From: Acidobacteriota bacterium
Lineage (GTDB): Bacteria; Acidobacteriota; Vicinamibacteria; Vicinamibacterales; JAKQTR01
Assembly: GCA_029562975.1 (NCBI GenBank)
Contig: JAKQTR010000038.1
Span: forward strand, 372,001 to 436,000
Direction of reading: 5' to 3'
DNA length: 64,000 nt
Shown here: positions 40,577-51,310 of the stretch, piece after piece
How the letters are laid out: each line of letters begins with the position of its first letter
How positions within the stretch are numbered: position 1 is the stretch's first letter
Translations under genes and position numbers: made by a program
Notes under the pieces: generated by a model
What the model saw: the letters and a program-made list of their open reading frames with translations, nothing else
Told to the model about the DNA's origin: nothing
Databases searched by the model: none

Positions 40577-41416
40577 CTACGTGCCGGCTCGCCCGCCCGG
40601 CCACTTCAAGTCGGTCCTGGCCTCGCGGATCTGCGCGCGCGCCGGTGAAGGCCTGACCGCCCCGAGGCCCCGGGCGCCGCGCTCCCGCGCCATCTCGGCG
40701 AGCGCCAGCAGTTCCTTGTCGGTGGCGTTGGCGGGCGCGAACCGGTAGTCGGCTCCTCGGAGCTCGAGGAAGTCGCACATCTCGTGGAGGCGCGAGCGCA
40801 TGCGGAACCCGATCCGGCAGAGCAGCGAGTTCGTGTCGGTCTCGTCGGGAATGTCCGGATAGTTCGACGTGAAGATCGTGAGCCGGCGCTCGTTGTAGCG
40901 CGTGTTGACGATCAGGTTGAGGGTCTCCTCGACCCACTCGCTGGTCTTTTCCGCGCCGAGGTCGTCGAGCACGAGCAGGTCGGCGTCCATCACCGGGCGC
41001 AGCACCTCGAACTCGGTGGTCCGCACCACCGGATCGTACGTCGAGCGGATGACGCGCAGGAGGTCACGGGTGTCGTAGAAGAGGGCGCGCGCGCGGCTCG
41101 AGGCGACGACGTGGCGGAGCACGGCGACGGCGAGGTGCGTCTTGCCGACGCCCGGCGGGCCTTCGAGGAAGAGGCCCTTGTCGGCGGCGGGGAACGCGTC
41201 GGCGAGCTTCGACGCCCTCGTCTTCGCGCGCGCGAGCGATTCGCTGTAGTCCCGGAAGTTCGAGAAGTCGCAGTGCTGGTACCGCCGCGGGATGCGCGAG
41301 TCCGCGAAGAGCCGCGCCGTGACCTGCTCGCGCCAGCAGTCGCATCGTTCGACGAGCCGGACGCCGTCGCGCTCGGTCGCCTTCCACCCCGTGCCGTCGC
41401 AAACCGGGCAGGTCAT
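40577..41416 (-). CDS. DnaC/IstB-like AAA+ ATPase with N-terminal zinc ribbon
   Basis: A 279-residue ATPase. A short Cys cluster (CPVCDGTGWK...RCDCW) opens the protein, as in DnaI/DnaC-type helicase-loader proteins. The ATPase core has Walker A GPPGVGKTHLAVAVL, Walker B LLVLDDLGAEK, sensor NSNY-type FTSNYPDIP and the arginine-finger region RIGFRMRSRLHEMCDF. It could load the replicative helicase, or be a general DnaC homologue; no transposase is beside it, so IstB is unlikely. The start is ATG 41416, with GTAGGGG just before it. Confidence 0.75.
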   Translation of the reverse strand: MTCPVCDGTGWKATERDGVRLVERCDCWREQVTARLFADSRIPRRYQHCDFSNFRDYSESLARAKTRASKLADAFPAADKGLFLEGPPGVGKTHLAVAVLRHVVASSRARALFYDTRDLLRVIRSTYDPVVRTTEFEVLRPVMDADLLVLDDLGAEKTSEWVEETLNLIVNTRYNERRLTIFTSNYPDIPDETDTNSLLCRIGFRMRSRLHEMCDFLELRGADYRFAPANATDKELLALAEMARERGARGLGAVRPSPARAQIREARTDLKWPGGRAGT

Positions 41417-41501
41417 GCCCCTACACCATACCATCAATCCACGACGCGCTTCAGGCCCTGCGGCGCGCGCGTCGGCGTCGGAGATGGCGCGGCCCTCGGC
41501 C

Positions 41502-41521
41502 AGGCCGGGCATGTCCGGCCT
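41502..41521. terminator. Possible hairpin terminator of the dnaK-dnaJ-hspR operon
   Basis: AGGCCGG and CCGGCCT form a 7-bp perfect stem around the 6-base loop GCATGT, in the 175-bp gap between hspR and the DnaC-like gene. There is no T-run on either strand, so it may act only as a weak or Rho-assisted terminator. Confidence 0.35.
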
Positions 41522-41591
41522 CAGTCCCGCGCGCCCGGTCCGTGTCGTGCCCGACGCGCGCGGGCGGCGCCGGGCGCCGGCCGGGCCTCGC

Positions 41592-42053
41592 TCACTCGCG
41601 CTCGCGAGGCCCCGCCCGGCCCGCCATCGGGGCCTCCGGCTTGGGTGCGGGTGCGACGGGCGCCGCGCGCGCGATGTCCGCCGGAGCCGCGCGGACGAGG
41701 GCGGTGTTGAGCCGCTGCTCCCAGTCGCCCAGCCCCCTGGCCAACTCGCCCTTGACGTAGGCCATGAACTCGTTCACCTCGCGCTGCATGTCCTCCATCT
41801 TCTGGCGCATGTTCAGCACGATCTCGACGCCCGCGAGATTCACGCCGAGGTCCCGCGTCAGCGAGAGGATCGTCTCGAGGCGCTGGAGATCCTCGTCCGA
41901 GTAGAGCCGCGTGTTGCCTTCGGTGCGCGACGGCGTGAGCAGCCCTTCCCGTTCGTACAGGCGCAGGGTCTGGGGGTGGATGTGGTACTTCTGCGCCACC
42001 GCGCTGATCATGTAGTACGCCTTGCCGGCGGCACCACTCCTCTTGGCTGCCAT
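41592..42053 (-). CDS. hspR: MerR-family heat-shock repressor HspR
   Basis: A 153-residue regulator. The MerR-type helix-turn-helix is MISAVAQKYHIHPQTLRLYEREGLLTPSRTEGNTRLYSDEDL (cores HPQTLRLYEREGL and NTRLYS), followed by RLETILSLTRDLGVNLAGVEIVLNM and a coiled-coil dimerisation helix. The C-terminal 40 residues are Ala/Pro-rich and disordered. Being last in dnaK-dnaJ-hspR is the diagnostic context: HspR binds HAIR operators with DnaK as co-repressor in actinobacteria. The start is ATG 42053, which is itself preceded by an in-frame GTG. A HAIR-like site overlaps the dnaK promoter. Confidence 0.88.
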   Translation of the reverse strand: MAAKRSGAAGKAYYMISAVAQKYHIHPQTLRLYEREGLLTPSRTEGNTRLYSDEDLQRLETILSLTRDLGVNLAGVEIVLNMRQKMEDMQREVNEFMAYVKGELARGLGDWEQRLNTALVRAAPADIARAAPVAPAPKPEAPMAGRAGPRERE

Positions 42054-42080
42054 CACGATTCCCTTTCCGGCGCCCCGCGC

Positions 42081-43190
42081 TCAGGAGCGCGCGGCCTCGC
42101 GCCACAGCCCGGCGCGCACGTCGTCCGAGTTGATTTCGCCGAAGGCCCGCAGCAAGTCCCTCGATCGGTCGTCGAGCACCTCGGGCAGGACGGTGCGGAG
42201 CTCCACGACGAGATCGCCGCGCCGCCCCTCGCGCCGCGACGGCACGCCGCGCTCGCGCAGCCGGAGGCGCTGGCCCGTCTGCACGCCCGGAGGCACGCGC
42301 AGCCGGACCGGGCCGTCGAGCGTCGGGATGTGGAAGCGGGCGCCAAGGGCCGCTTCGTGGACGGCAATCGGCACGGTGAGGTGCAGATCGTCGCCTTCGC
42401 GGCGGAAGACCGCGTGGGGCTCGACGTGGACCGTGACGTAGAGGTCCCCCGTGGCGCCGCCCCGGATGCCCGCGTGCCCGCGGCCGGCGATCCGGAGGCG
42501 TTCGCCGTCGGCGACGCCTGCGGGGGCGTGCACAGGCACGGCCTCGGCGCGCGCTTCCACGCCGCTCCCTGCGCACGCGGGGCAAGCGGCCCGCCGGGCG
42601 CGCCCGGCGCCGCCGCAGTGGCCGCAGGTCTTGGCGAACACCATGTGGCCGCGCACGGATCGGATCGTGCCGTCGCCGCGGCAGGCGGAGCAGGTGAACT
42701 CGGCCACGGGCACCGAGCCGGCCCCGCCGCACCCGCCGCACGGCACGCGCCTCACGACGCCCAACTCCAGGTCTATCCCCCGCACGGCATCGGCCAACGA
42801 TATCCGGATCGAGGCGTGCAGGTCGGCGCCGTCGACCGACTCGCCCGCCGCCCGTCCGACCGTGTCGTGGATGACGTCGGCGAACAGGTCGCCGAAGGTC
42901 GACGCCGACGCGCCGCTCGCCGACTGCACCGAGAAGTCGAACCCCTCAAATCCGAAGGTGGAGGCGCCCTCGGGCGCGCCCCCGGGCAGCCCTCGTTCGT
43001 CGTACTGACGGCGGCGTTCGGGGTCGGCGAGGATCTCGAAGGCCTCGGCCACGACCTTGAACCGGACGGCGGCCGCGCGGTCCCCGGGATTGACGTCGGG
43101 GTGGTACCGGCGCGCGAGGCGCCGGTACGCACGCTTGATCTCCTCGACTCCCGCGTCGCGCGGCACGCCAATCAGTTCGTACAGGTCCAT
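42081..43190 (-). CDS. dnaJ: Chaperone protein DnaJ (type I)
   Basis: A 369-residue J-protein co-chaperone that stimulates DnaK ATPase. The J-domain has HPD at residues 30-32 in RRYHPDVNPGD; a Gly/Ser/Phe-rich region follows (about 70-100). The zinc domain keeps four CxxCxGxG-type motifs: CGGCGGAG, CSACRGDG, CGHCGGAG and CPACAGSG. The C-terminal substrate-binding domain has DGPVRLRVPPGVQTGQRLRLRERGVPS. It is nine bases downstream of dnaK and 27 bases upstream of hspR. Confidence 0.93.
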   Translation of the reverse strand: MDLYELIGVPRDAGVEEIKRAYRRLARRYHPDVNPGDRAAAVRFKVVAEAFEILADPERRRQYDERGLPGGAPEGASTFGFEGFDFSVQSASGASASTFGDLFADVIHDTVGRAAGESVDGADLHASIRISLADAVRGIDLELGVVRRVPCGGCGGAGSVPVAEFTCSACRGDGTIRSVRGHMVFAKTCGHCGGAGRARRAACPACAGSGVEARAEAVPVHAPAGVADGERLRIAGRGHAGIRGGATGDLYVTVHVEPHAVFRREGDDLHLTVPIAVHEAALGARFHIPTLDGPVRLRVPPGVQTGQRLRLRERGVPSRREGRRGDLVVELRTVLPEVLDDRSRDLLRAFGEINSDDVRAGLWREAARS

Positions 43191-43199
43191 AGCGCCGTC

Positions 43200-45128
<1,929 letters not shown>

Positions 45129-45204
45129 ATGTGCTTCCTCTGCGGCAGTCTGTTCGACGCGCTCGCATCCCAGCTGACTGGCTGAGGATGCTTATATTGT
45201 CCAT

Positions 45205-45233
45205 AGAATATTATCTCAGTCGCCATTAGTCAA
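45205..45233 (-). promoter_or_regulatory. Sigma-70-type promoter of the dnaK operon
   Basis: On the minus strand the -35 is TTGACT (45233-45228) and the -10 is TATTCT (45210-45205), separated by exactly 17 bases. The -35 matches consensus at five of six positions, the -10 at four of six. The leader would be about 70 bases to the dnaK ATG. This is the only place before dnaK with a well-spaced pair. Confidence 0.5.
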
Positions 45234-45234
45234 G
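45214..45234 (-). promoter_or_regulatory. HAIR-like HspR operator overlapping the dnaK promoter
   Basis: On the minus strand CTTGACT, seven bases and ACTGAGA. The HAIR consensus is CTTGAGT-N7-ACTCAAG; the spacing is exact, the first arm matches six of seven, the second four of seven. It overlaps the -35 and spacer, where a repressor would act. Next to it CAAGTACTTG (45231-45240) is a perfect 10-bp palindrome. The hspR gene at the end of the same operon supports autoregulation. Confidence 0.45.
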
Positions 45235-45285
45235 TACTTGTTGATGCAACAGACCTCCCTCTCGAAGCAAGTCCTGTTCTGTCAA

Positions 45286-45313
45286 TTGATTCTCCTGAGG
45301 GAAGTGCTATACT
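45286..45313 (+). promoter_or_regulatory. Promoter of the FecR/repeat-protein and PBP genes
   Basis: TTGATT (45286-45291) and TATACT (45308-45313) with a 16-base spacer on the plus strand. The first ATG is 67 bases beyond the -10. Both hexamers match consensus well and lie in the divergent region with dnaK. Confidence 0.5.
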
Positions 45314-45380
45314 GTCCACGCCTGCCAACCGCCGAGATGCCCCATCTGCCCGGGGACGTCCTCTCGGCCCCGAGGCGAAC

Positions 45381-47753
45381 ATGCCCACGTTGCGCCGTGC
45401 AGGCTTCCTGGTGTCTTGCTGTGTCGTCCTCGCAGCGCGCGCCGGCGCCCAGACCGCCGAGCCTCACGCTCCGAACCACGATGCGCCTCCTCACCTCTCC
45501 GTTGTCGAGGGCCAGGTGTTCGTCGATCGCGAGGAGCGGACCGAGACGGCCGTCGCCAATATCCCGCTGCTCGCAGGAGATCGGCTACGGACCGAAGCCG
45601 GGCGAGCCGAGGTGGTGTGTCCCGACGGCTCACTACTCCACGTCGATCGGGCGACGGTCGTCGACGTGATGGCGGCGGATCTTCTCCGCCTGCTAGAGGG
45701 CCGACTCGCCTTGACGGTACACGGCGCCGGTGCTCCCGATGAGGCGGTTCGCTACCAAATCGATGCCCCCGCCGCGTCGGTGCAGACCCGCGGCCCCGGC
45801 GAGTTCCGCGTCTCCTCAACGGCGGATGGAGCGGCTTCCGAAGTCGAACTCGCGGTCTTCCGCGGCGAAGCCGTGCTGGCGAACGATGCCGGCGCGCAAG
45901 CGGTACGCGCGGGTGAGCTGGCGGTGGCGCGCGGCGATCTGGCGCCCAGCCGTCCCCAGTACTTCAACTCGGCTCGATGGGACGAGTTCGATGCGTGGAG
46001 CGCTCGCCGGCGGCAGGCGACCCGCAGCGCCGCGTCTGTGGACGATCTGCCGCCGGACCTCGCCCCCTACGCAGCGACCTTCGACCGCTACGGCGTGTGG
46101 CGCGACGATCCGATCGACGGCCGGGTCTGGTATCCGACGGTGGCTGCCGACTGGCGGCCTTACTCGGTCGGCTACTGGCGCAGCTATCCGGCCTGGGATG
46201 CTTTCTGGGTGGCAGGCGACCCCTGGGGCTGGCCGACCCATCACTACGGGCGGTGGGGCTTCTCGCTCACCTTCGGCTGGTACTGGATGCCGGCTCGTGT
46301 CTGGGGGCCGTCATGGGTGTATTGGGCGTACGCTCCCGGGTACGTCAGCTGGTGCGCCCTCGGCCGGTGGAACAACCCGGTGTTCGGCCTGTTCGGGCTG
46401 TTGGGCTCGATTGTCGGAAACCGGGTCGACCCGTGGCGAGGATGGAACATCATCGAGCGCCGGCACTACGGGTCGTTCCAATCGATGCACCGCGTCGCGT
46501 TCGACGGGCGCCGCCTGGGGCGCGACGACTATCAGCGCTTCGCGGTCCAGCGTCGCGCGCCTGGATGGGCCCCGGGGGAGCGCGGAGGCCCGGTCCCGGG
46601 CACTCCGGACCGGCCGCGCGACGTCCGCGGGCCGGACGGGCGGGGCGGCGCTCAGCGGCCCGCCTGGCCGACGGTGCCCCGCCGCTCGTTCGCGGACGCC
46701 GAGCCGCGGTCGGGGGCGACCCCGCGCACGCAGCCGGCGCGGCCAACGCCGGACGTCACGGCGTTCAGCAACCGCCGCACCGGGCCGGCCGCGCGGCCGT
46801 CTCTCGGTAGCGCGTTCGGCAGCGCGCCGCGCCCGGCATACCAGCGCGCCCCCGCGGCCGGCGCGGGCAGCAGCAGTCCGCTGCCGTCCTCCCGCAGCCT
46901 CGGCAGCGCGTTCGGCAGCGCGCCGCGCCCGGCATACCAGCGCGCCCCCGCGGCCGGCGCGGGCAGCAGCAGTCCGCTGCCGTCCTCCCGCGGCCTCGGC
47001 ACCGCGTTCGGCACTACGCCGCGCCCGGCATACCAGCGTGCCCCCGCGGCGGGCGCGGGCAGCAGCAGTCCGCTGCCGTCCTCCCGCAGCCTCGGCAGCG
47101 CGTTCGGCAGCGCGCCGCGCCCGGCATACCAGCGCGCCCCCTCGGCCGGCGCGGGCAGCAGCAGTCCGCTGCCGTCCTCTCGCAGCCTCGGCAGCGCGTT
47201 CGGCAGCGCGCCGCGCCCGGCATACCAGCGCGCCCCCTCGGCGGGCGTGGGCAGCAGCAGTCCGCTGCCGTCCTCCCGCGGCCTTGGCAGCGCGCTCGGC
47301 AGCGCGCCGCGCCCGGCCTACCAGCGCGCCCCCGTGGCGGGCGCGGGCAGCAGCAGTCCGCTGCCGTCCTCCCGCAGCCTCGGCAGCGCGCTCGGCAGCG
47401 CGCCGCGCCCGGCCTACCAGCGTGCCCCCGCGGCGGGCGTGGGCAGCAGCAGCCCGCTGCCGTCCTCCCGCGGCCTTGGCAGCGCGTTCGGCACTGCGCC
47501 GCGCCCGGCATACCAGCGTGCCCCCTCGGCGGGCGCGGGCAGCAGCAGTCCGCTGTCGTCCTCCCGCAGCCTCGGCAGCGCGTTCGGCAGCGCGCCGCGC
47601 GCGGCCGTGCCCCGCGGCGGCAGCATGGGGAGCGGCAGCTCGTCGTCTCGCGCACCGGCTTCGCGCTACAATCCGGGGTCTGGTGGAGCGCGCCAGCCAG
47701 GCGGAGGGGCCGCATCGGCCCGGCCGCGCGGCGGCCGCACGCCGGCACCCTGA
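45381..47753 (+). CDS. Secreted FecR-domain protein with Trp-rich region and C-terminal tandem repeats
   Basis: A 790-residue exported protein. A signal peptide spans 1-23 (AGAQ cut). A FecR-type beta domain lies at about 38-170 (SVVEGQVFVDREE, GDRLRTEAGRAEVVCPDGSLLHV, VQTRGPGEFRV). A Trp/Tyr-rich region (about 230-340) resembles DUF6600 proteins: WGWPTHHYGRWGFSLTFGWYWMP and APGYVSWCALGRWN. After about 380 the chain is disordered, Arg/Pro-rich, and ends in eight near-identical 32-residue repeats (LGSAFGSAPRPAYQRAP) plus a degenerate ninth. GAGG is five bases before the ATG. It is three bases upstream of the penicillin-binding protein gene, so a cell-surface role is likely. Confidence 0.75.
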   Translation: MPTLRRAGFLVSCCVVLAARAGAQTAEPHAPNHDAPPHLSVVEGQVFVDREERTETAVANIPLLAGDRLRTEAGRAEVVCPDGSLLHVDRATVVDVMAADLLRLLEGRLALTVHGAGAPDEAVRYQIDAPAASVQTRGPGEFRVSSTADGAASEVELAVFRGEAVLANDAGAQAVRAGELAVARGDLAPSRPQYFNSARWDEFDAWSARRRQATRSAASVDDLPPDLAPYAATFDRYGVWRDDPIDGRVWYPTVAADWRPYSVGYWRSYPAWDAFWVAGDPWGWPTHHYGRWGFSLTFGWYWMPARVWGPSWVYWAYAPGYVSWCALGRWNNPVFGLFGLLGSIVGNRVDPWRGWNIIERRHYGSFQSMHRVAFDGRRLGRDDYQRFAVQRRAPGWAPGERGGPVPGTPDRPRDVRGPDGRGGAQRPAWPTVPRRSFADAEPRSGATPRTQPARPTPDVTAFSNRRTGPAARPSLGSAFGSAPRPAYQRAPAAGAGSSSPLPSSRSLGSAFGSAPRPAYQRAPAAGAGSSSPLPSSRGLGTAFGTTPRPAYQRAPAAGAGSSSPLPSSRSLGSAFGSAPRPAYQRAPSAGAGSSSPLPSSRSLGSAFGSAPRPAYQRAPSAGVGSSSPLPSSRGLGSALGSAPRPAYQRAPVAGAGSSSPLPSSRSLGSALGSAPRPAYQRAPAAGVGSSSPLPSSRGLGSAFGTAPRPAYQRAPSAGAGSSSPLSSSRSLGSAFGSAPRAAVPRGGSMGSGSSSSRAPASRYNPGSGGARQPGGGAASARPRGGRTPAP
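46803..47570 (+). repeat. Eight tandem 96-bp coding repeats
   Basis: The unit encodes 32 residues (LGSAFGSAPRPAYQRAP then AAGAGSSSPLPSSRS) and repeats eight times in frame; a decayed ninth copy runs to about 47640. The unit is an exact multiple of three, so copy-number change keeps the frame. Copies differ at a few positions in alternating combinations (SAFGSA/TAFGTT/SALGSA; PAAG/PSAG/PVAG; SRS/SRG), which points to recent unequal exchange rather than independent selection. In the unit, Ser, Pro, Ala and Gly dominate with one Tyr. Confidence 0.9.
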
Positions 47754-47756
47754 TCG

Positions 47757-50117
47757 ATGGCGAAACCGCGTTCCTCCCGCTCGTCGCTGGCCCGTCAGGC
47801 CACGGTCGTCGCCCTCTTCGTCCTCGCGGCGTTCCTGGGGATCCTGACGGGCGTTCTGCTCGCCTATACGGGCGACCTGCCGCTCGTCTCGGCCCTCGAC
47901 GAGTACACGCCCAGCACGATCACCCGCGTCCTCGCGAAGGACGGCCGCGTGATCGGCGAGTACGCGACGCAGCGCCGCGTGATCCTGAAGTACGAGGAGA
48001 TCCCCGCGGTGATGCGCCAGGCGATCCTGGCGGCTGAGGACGCCGAGTTCGAGCGCCACATCGGCATCCGACCGGTGCGCCTGCTCGTCGCCGTTCTCAA
48101 GAACCTGCTCGTCCAGCACCGGCTGATGGGGGGCGGAGCGAGCACGCTCACGCAGCAGCTGGCCCGCAAGCTCTTTCTGAAGCCGGACAAGACGCTCGAG
48201 CGCAAGGTGAAGGAGTGGGTGCTCGCGCTGCAGATCGAGAAGCGCTACACGAAGCGCGAGATCTTCACCCTCTACTGCAACCAGATGAACCTGGGCCACG
48301 GCGCCTACGGGGTCGAGGCGGCCGCGCGCGTGTACTTCGGGAAGCCGGTCAAGGACCTCAGGCTGGAGGAGGCCGCGATGATCGCGGGCATCCTGCAGCT
48401 GCCCGAGCGCCAGAGCCCTTACATCAACCAGAGGTGGGCGACGCAGCGCCGCAACTACACCCTCGGCCGCATGGCTGCGGAAGGGTTCATCACCGAGGCC
48501 CAGGCGGAGGCGGCGAAGAAGCGGCCGATCGTGCTGGCCGGCCTGCCGCTCCCGGCGAACTCAAAGGCCCCGTACTTCGTGGAGGAGGTGCGCCAGCACC
48601 TCGAGCGCCGGTACGGCGCACGCGAGCTGTACGAAGCCGGCCTGACCGTTCAGACGACCCTCGATGCCGACCTGCAGGACGCGGCGACGCGCGCGCTCGA
48701 CCGGGGCCTGCGGGACCTGGACAAGCGGCAGGGATTCCGGAAGCCGGTCCGGAACGTGATCGCGGAAGGACACGACGCGTCGACGCACCGGGAGCGGCGG
48801 TGGGACCGGGCGCTCTCGCCCGGCGACATCGTGCCGGCGGTCGTGACCGAGGTGGCGGCGGGCGCAGCCAGGGCCGCGCCGCGGCCCGCGGCGAGAGGAT
48901 CCGCGGAGGATCCGGCGAAGCAGGCGCTGCCGCCCGGGGCGGCCCGCGTTCGCGTCGGCAAGTATGTCGGCATTCTCGACCGGCAGAGCGTCCAGTGGAC
49001 GGGCCGGCAGTCGGCCGCTGACCTCGTGAAGCCAGGCGATCTCATCGAAGTCGGCATCACGTCGCTCGACGAGGCCGCCGGCACCGCCAGGCTGTCGCTC
49101 GAGCAAACGCCCATCGTCGAGGGGGCCCTGCTGGCCATCGAGAACCGAACCGGCCAGATCCGGGCCATGGTGGGCGGCTTCGACTTCGGCCGGAGCAAGT
49201 TCAACCGCGCGGTCCAGGCGCCGAGGCAGATTGGATCCGCGTTCAAGCCGATCGTCTTCACCGCGGCCATCGATCGAGGCTACACGCCGTCCTCGATCAT
49301 CGTGGACGAGCCGGTGTCGTACTTCGCCGGGCCCGGGCAGCCGCTCTACCAGCCGCAGAATTACGACCGCAAGTACGAGGGGGCGATCACGCTGCGGCGC
49401 GTCCTCGAGCAGTCGCGGAACGTGCCGACGGTGAAGCTGATGGATCAGCTTACGCCGCAGCAGGTCATCGGCTACGCGCGCCGGCTGGGCTTTGAGTCGC
49501 CGCTGCAGCCCTACCTGTCCACCGCCCTCGGCGCGTCGGAAGCGACGCTGCTCGAGGTCACCAGCGCTTACTCCGCGTTCGCGAACCAAGGCGTCCGCAT
49601 GGTGCCGTACAGCATCGTGCAGGTGTCGGAGCGGGACGGGACGGTGCTCGAAGAGCAGCACCCTGTCGCCAGGGAAGGCATCCGGGCGGACACCGCCTTC
49701 GTCGTGGCCAACATGCTCCGCGGCGTGGTGCAGCGCGGCACCGCGGCGAAGGCCGCCGAGCTGAACTGGCCGCTGGCCGGCAAGACCGGGACGGTGGACG
49801 ATTACACGGATGCCTGGTTCGTGGGATTCGACCCGGACATCACGGTCGGCGTCTGGATAGGCTTCGACTTGAAGAAGTCCCTCGGCCGGAACGAAACCGG
49901 GGCCGTGGCGGCCCTGCCCGTCTGGATCGCGTTCATGCGCGAGTACATCGATCGGCGCCAGGACCGGGCCGGCCCGCCGGCCTTCCAGCCGCCCGACAAC
50001 ATCGTGTTCGTGGCGGTGGATCGCGCCACCGGCGCGATGGCGGACCCGGCGGATCCGTCGGCCATTACCGAGGCCTACATCTCCGGCACGCAGCCGGGAA
50101 TTGGGTTCCCGCGGTAA
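47757..50117 (+). CDS. Class A penicillin-binding protein (PBP1A type)
   Basis: A 786-residue bifunctional murein synthase with one N-terminal membrane helix (about 17-37). The glycosyltransferase domain has catalytic Glu94 in AEDAEFERH, GASTLTQQLARKLFL, KEWVLALQIEKRYTK and YCNQMNLGHGAYGVEAAARVYFGK. The transpeptidase has Ser494-x-x-Lys497 in GSAFKP, SRN in QSRNVPTVKLM and KTG at 676-678. A segment of about 110 residues between the domains (about 340-460) carries the insert typical of PBP1A. It is three bases after the FecR-type gene. The final part after KTG is short, without extra domains. Confidence 0.93.
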   Translation: MAKPRSSRSSLARQATVVALFVLAAFLGILTGVLLAYTGDLPLVSALDEYTPSTITRVLAKDGRVIGEYATQRRVILKYEEIPAVMRQAILAAEDAEFERHIGIRPVRLLVAVLKNLLVQHRLMGGGASTLTQQLARKLFLKPDKTLERKVKEWVLALQIEKRYTKREIFTLYCNQMNLGHGAYGVEAAARVYFGKPVKDLRLEEAAMIAGILQLPERQSPYINQRWATQRRNYTLGRMAAEGFITEAQAEAAKKRPIVLAGLPLPANSKAPYFVEEVRQHLERRYGARELYEAGLTVQTTLDADLQDAATRALDRGLRDLDKRQGFRKPVRNVIAEGHDASTHRERRWDRALSPGDIVPAVVTEVAAGAARAAPRPAARGSAEDPAKQALPPGAARVRVGKYVGILDRQSVQWTGRQSAADLVKPGDLIEVGITSLDEAAGTARLSLEQTPIVEGALLAIENRTGQIRAMVGGFDFGRSKFNRAVQAPRQIGSAFKPIVFTAAIDRGYTPSSIIVDEPVSYFAGPGQPLYQPQNYDRKYEGAITLRRVLEQSRNVPTVKLMDQLTPQQVIGYARRLGFESPLQPYLSTALGASEATLLEVTSAYSAFANQGVRMVPYSIVQVSERDGTVLEEQHPVAREGIRADTAFVVANMLRGVVQRGTAAKAAELNWPLAGKTGTVDDYTDAWFVGFDPDITVGVWIGFDLKKSLGRNETGAVAALPVWIAFMREYIDRRQDRAGPPAFQPPDNIVFVAVDRATGAMADPADPSAITEAYISGTQPGIGFPR

Positions 50118-50132
50118 GGGGGCCCGGGCGTC

Positions 50133-51267
50133 CTAGTCGTCGGCCCCCGTTGCCTGGCCCAGCGTGCCGTTGGCCTTCGCTCTCAGGTAGGACTTGATGA
50201 AGACGTCGATGTCGCCGCCGAGCACCCGTTCGACGTCGCCCATCTGCACCTTGGTGCGGTGGTCCTTGACCATCTGGTATGGCTGCAGCACGTAGCTGCG
50301 GATCTGGCTACCGAAGGCGATGTCCTTCTTCTCGCCGCCGAGCCTCTCGATCTCCGCCTGCTGCTCCCGGATCTTGATGTCGTAGAGGCGCGACTTCAGC
50401 ACCTTCATCGCCGCCTCGCGGTTGCGGATCTGCGACCGCTCGTTCTGGCACGACACGACGATGCTCGTCGGCAGGTGGGTGATGCGGACGGCCGAGTACG
50501 TCGTGTTCACGCCCTGCCCGCCCGGGCCGCTCGAGCAGAAGGTGTCCACCCGGATGTCCTTCTCGTCGACCTCGATCTCCGTGTCGTCCTCGATCTCGGG
50601 CCAGACGTAGACCGAGGCGAAGGACGTGTGCCGCCGGGCGTCCTGGTCGAAGGGCGAGATGCGGACGAGGCGGTGCACGCCGGCTTCTGCGAGCAGCAGG
50701 CCGTAGGCGTACTCCCCCGTCACGGTGACCGTCGCGCTCTTGAGCCCGGCCTCGTCGCCCGGCTGGTAGTCCAGGATCTCGCGCTTGAAGCCTCGCCGCT
50801 CCGCCCACTTGAGGTACATGCGCAGCAGCATGTCGGCCCAATCCTGCGATTCGGTCCCGCCAGCCCCGGGATGGATCGTCATCACGGCACTGGCCCGATC
50901 GTGCTCGCCTCCCAGGATGCGCTTGGTCTCCGCGACCTCGACCTGCTCTTCGAGGCGGTCGAGGCCCGAGGCCAGATCGGACAGGACGTCCTCACCCGAC
51001 GCCGCCCACTCGGCGAGGACCGCTAGGTCGGCCTCCTGTGTCCGCAGGGACTCGGTCAGGTCGATGTCATCCTGGAGGCGGCGCCGGCGCTGCAGGATGC
51101 GCCGGGCCTCGGCCTGATCCTTCCAGAAGTCCGGCTGGGCGATGAGGGCTTCGAGGCGCGAGGCCTCGTCGCGCGGCTTCCCGGCCTCAAAGGTACCTCC
51201 GCAGTTCCGCCGATCGCTCGGTGAGGTCGTCGTGCCGCCGGATCAGATCGTCCGCCTCGAATGCCAC
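50133..51267 (-). CDS. prfB: Peptide chain release factor 2, with programmed +1 frameshift
   Basis: RF2 reads UAA and UGA stop codons. Translation starts at GTG 51267 (VAFEADDLIRRHDDLTERSA), eight bases after AGGAG, and reads 26 codons to CTT-TGA at 51192-51187. A +1 shift there skips one base and continues in the second frame to 50133, giving 377 residues. The second frame carries SGEHDRASAVMTIHPGAGGTESQDWA, the codon-recognition region and the catalytic GGQ in SSGPGGQGVNTTYSAV. The zero-frame peptide LTERSAELRRYL matches the E. coli RF2 N-terminus LTERSDVLRGYL. The second frame alone looks like a shorter protein starting at 50885, which lacks the first third. The 1135-nt span minus one skipped base is a multiple of three. 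Confidence 0.95.
51187..51201 (-). promoter_or_regulatory. prfB recoding signal (SD-like element plus CTT-TGA)
   Basis: The minus strand reads CGGAGGTACCTTTGAG: a Shine-Dalgarno-like GGAGG three bases before the slip codon CTT, then the UGA stop. E. coli has AGGGGGTATCTTTGAC with identical spacing. RF2 shortage slows termination at UGA, so more ribosomes shift to the next frame and make more RF2. Confidence 0.9.
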
Positions 51268-51310
51268 TGCGCGGTCTCCTGGACGGCGTCGATGCCGTCT
51301 CAGCTCGATT

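Noticed and set aside
45129-45380. CIRCE element (TTAGCACTC-N9-GAGTGCTAA) before dnaK
   Set aside because: No such inverted repeat is present; the HAIR-like site and the hspR gene fit better.
46803-47570. Tandem repeats considered as a CRISPR array or minisatellite
   Set aside because: The repeats are contiguous, without spacers, have a 96-base period that keeps the reading frame, and lie inside a signal-peptide protein.
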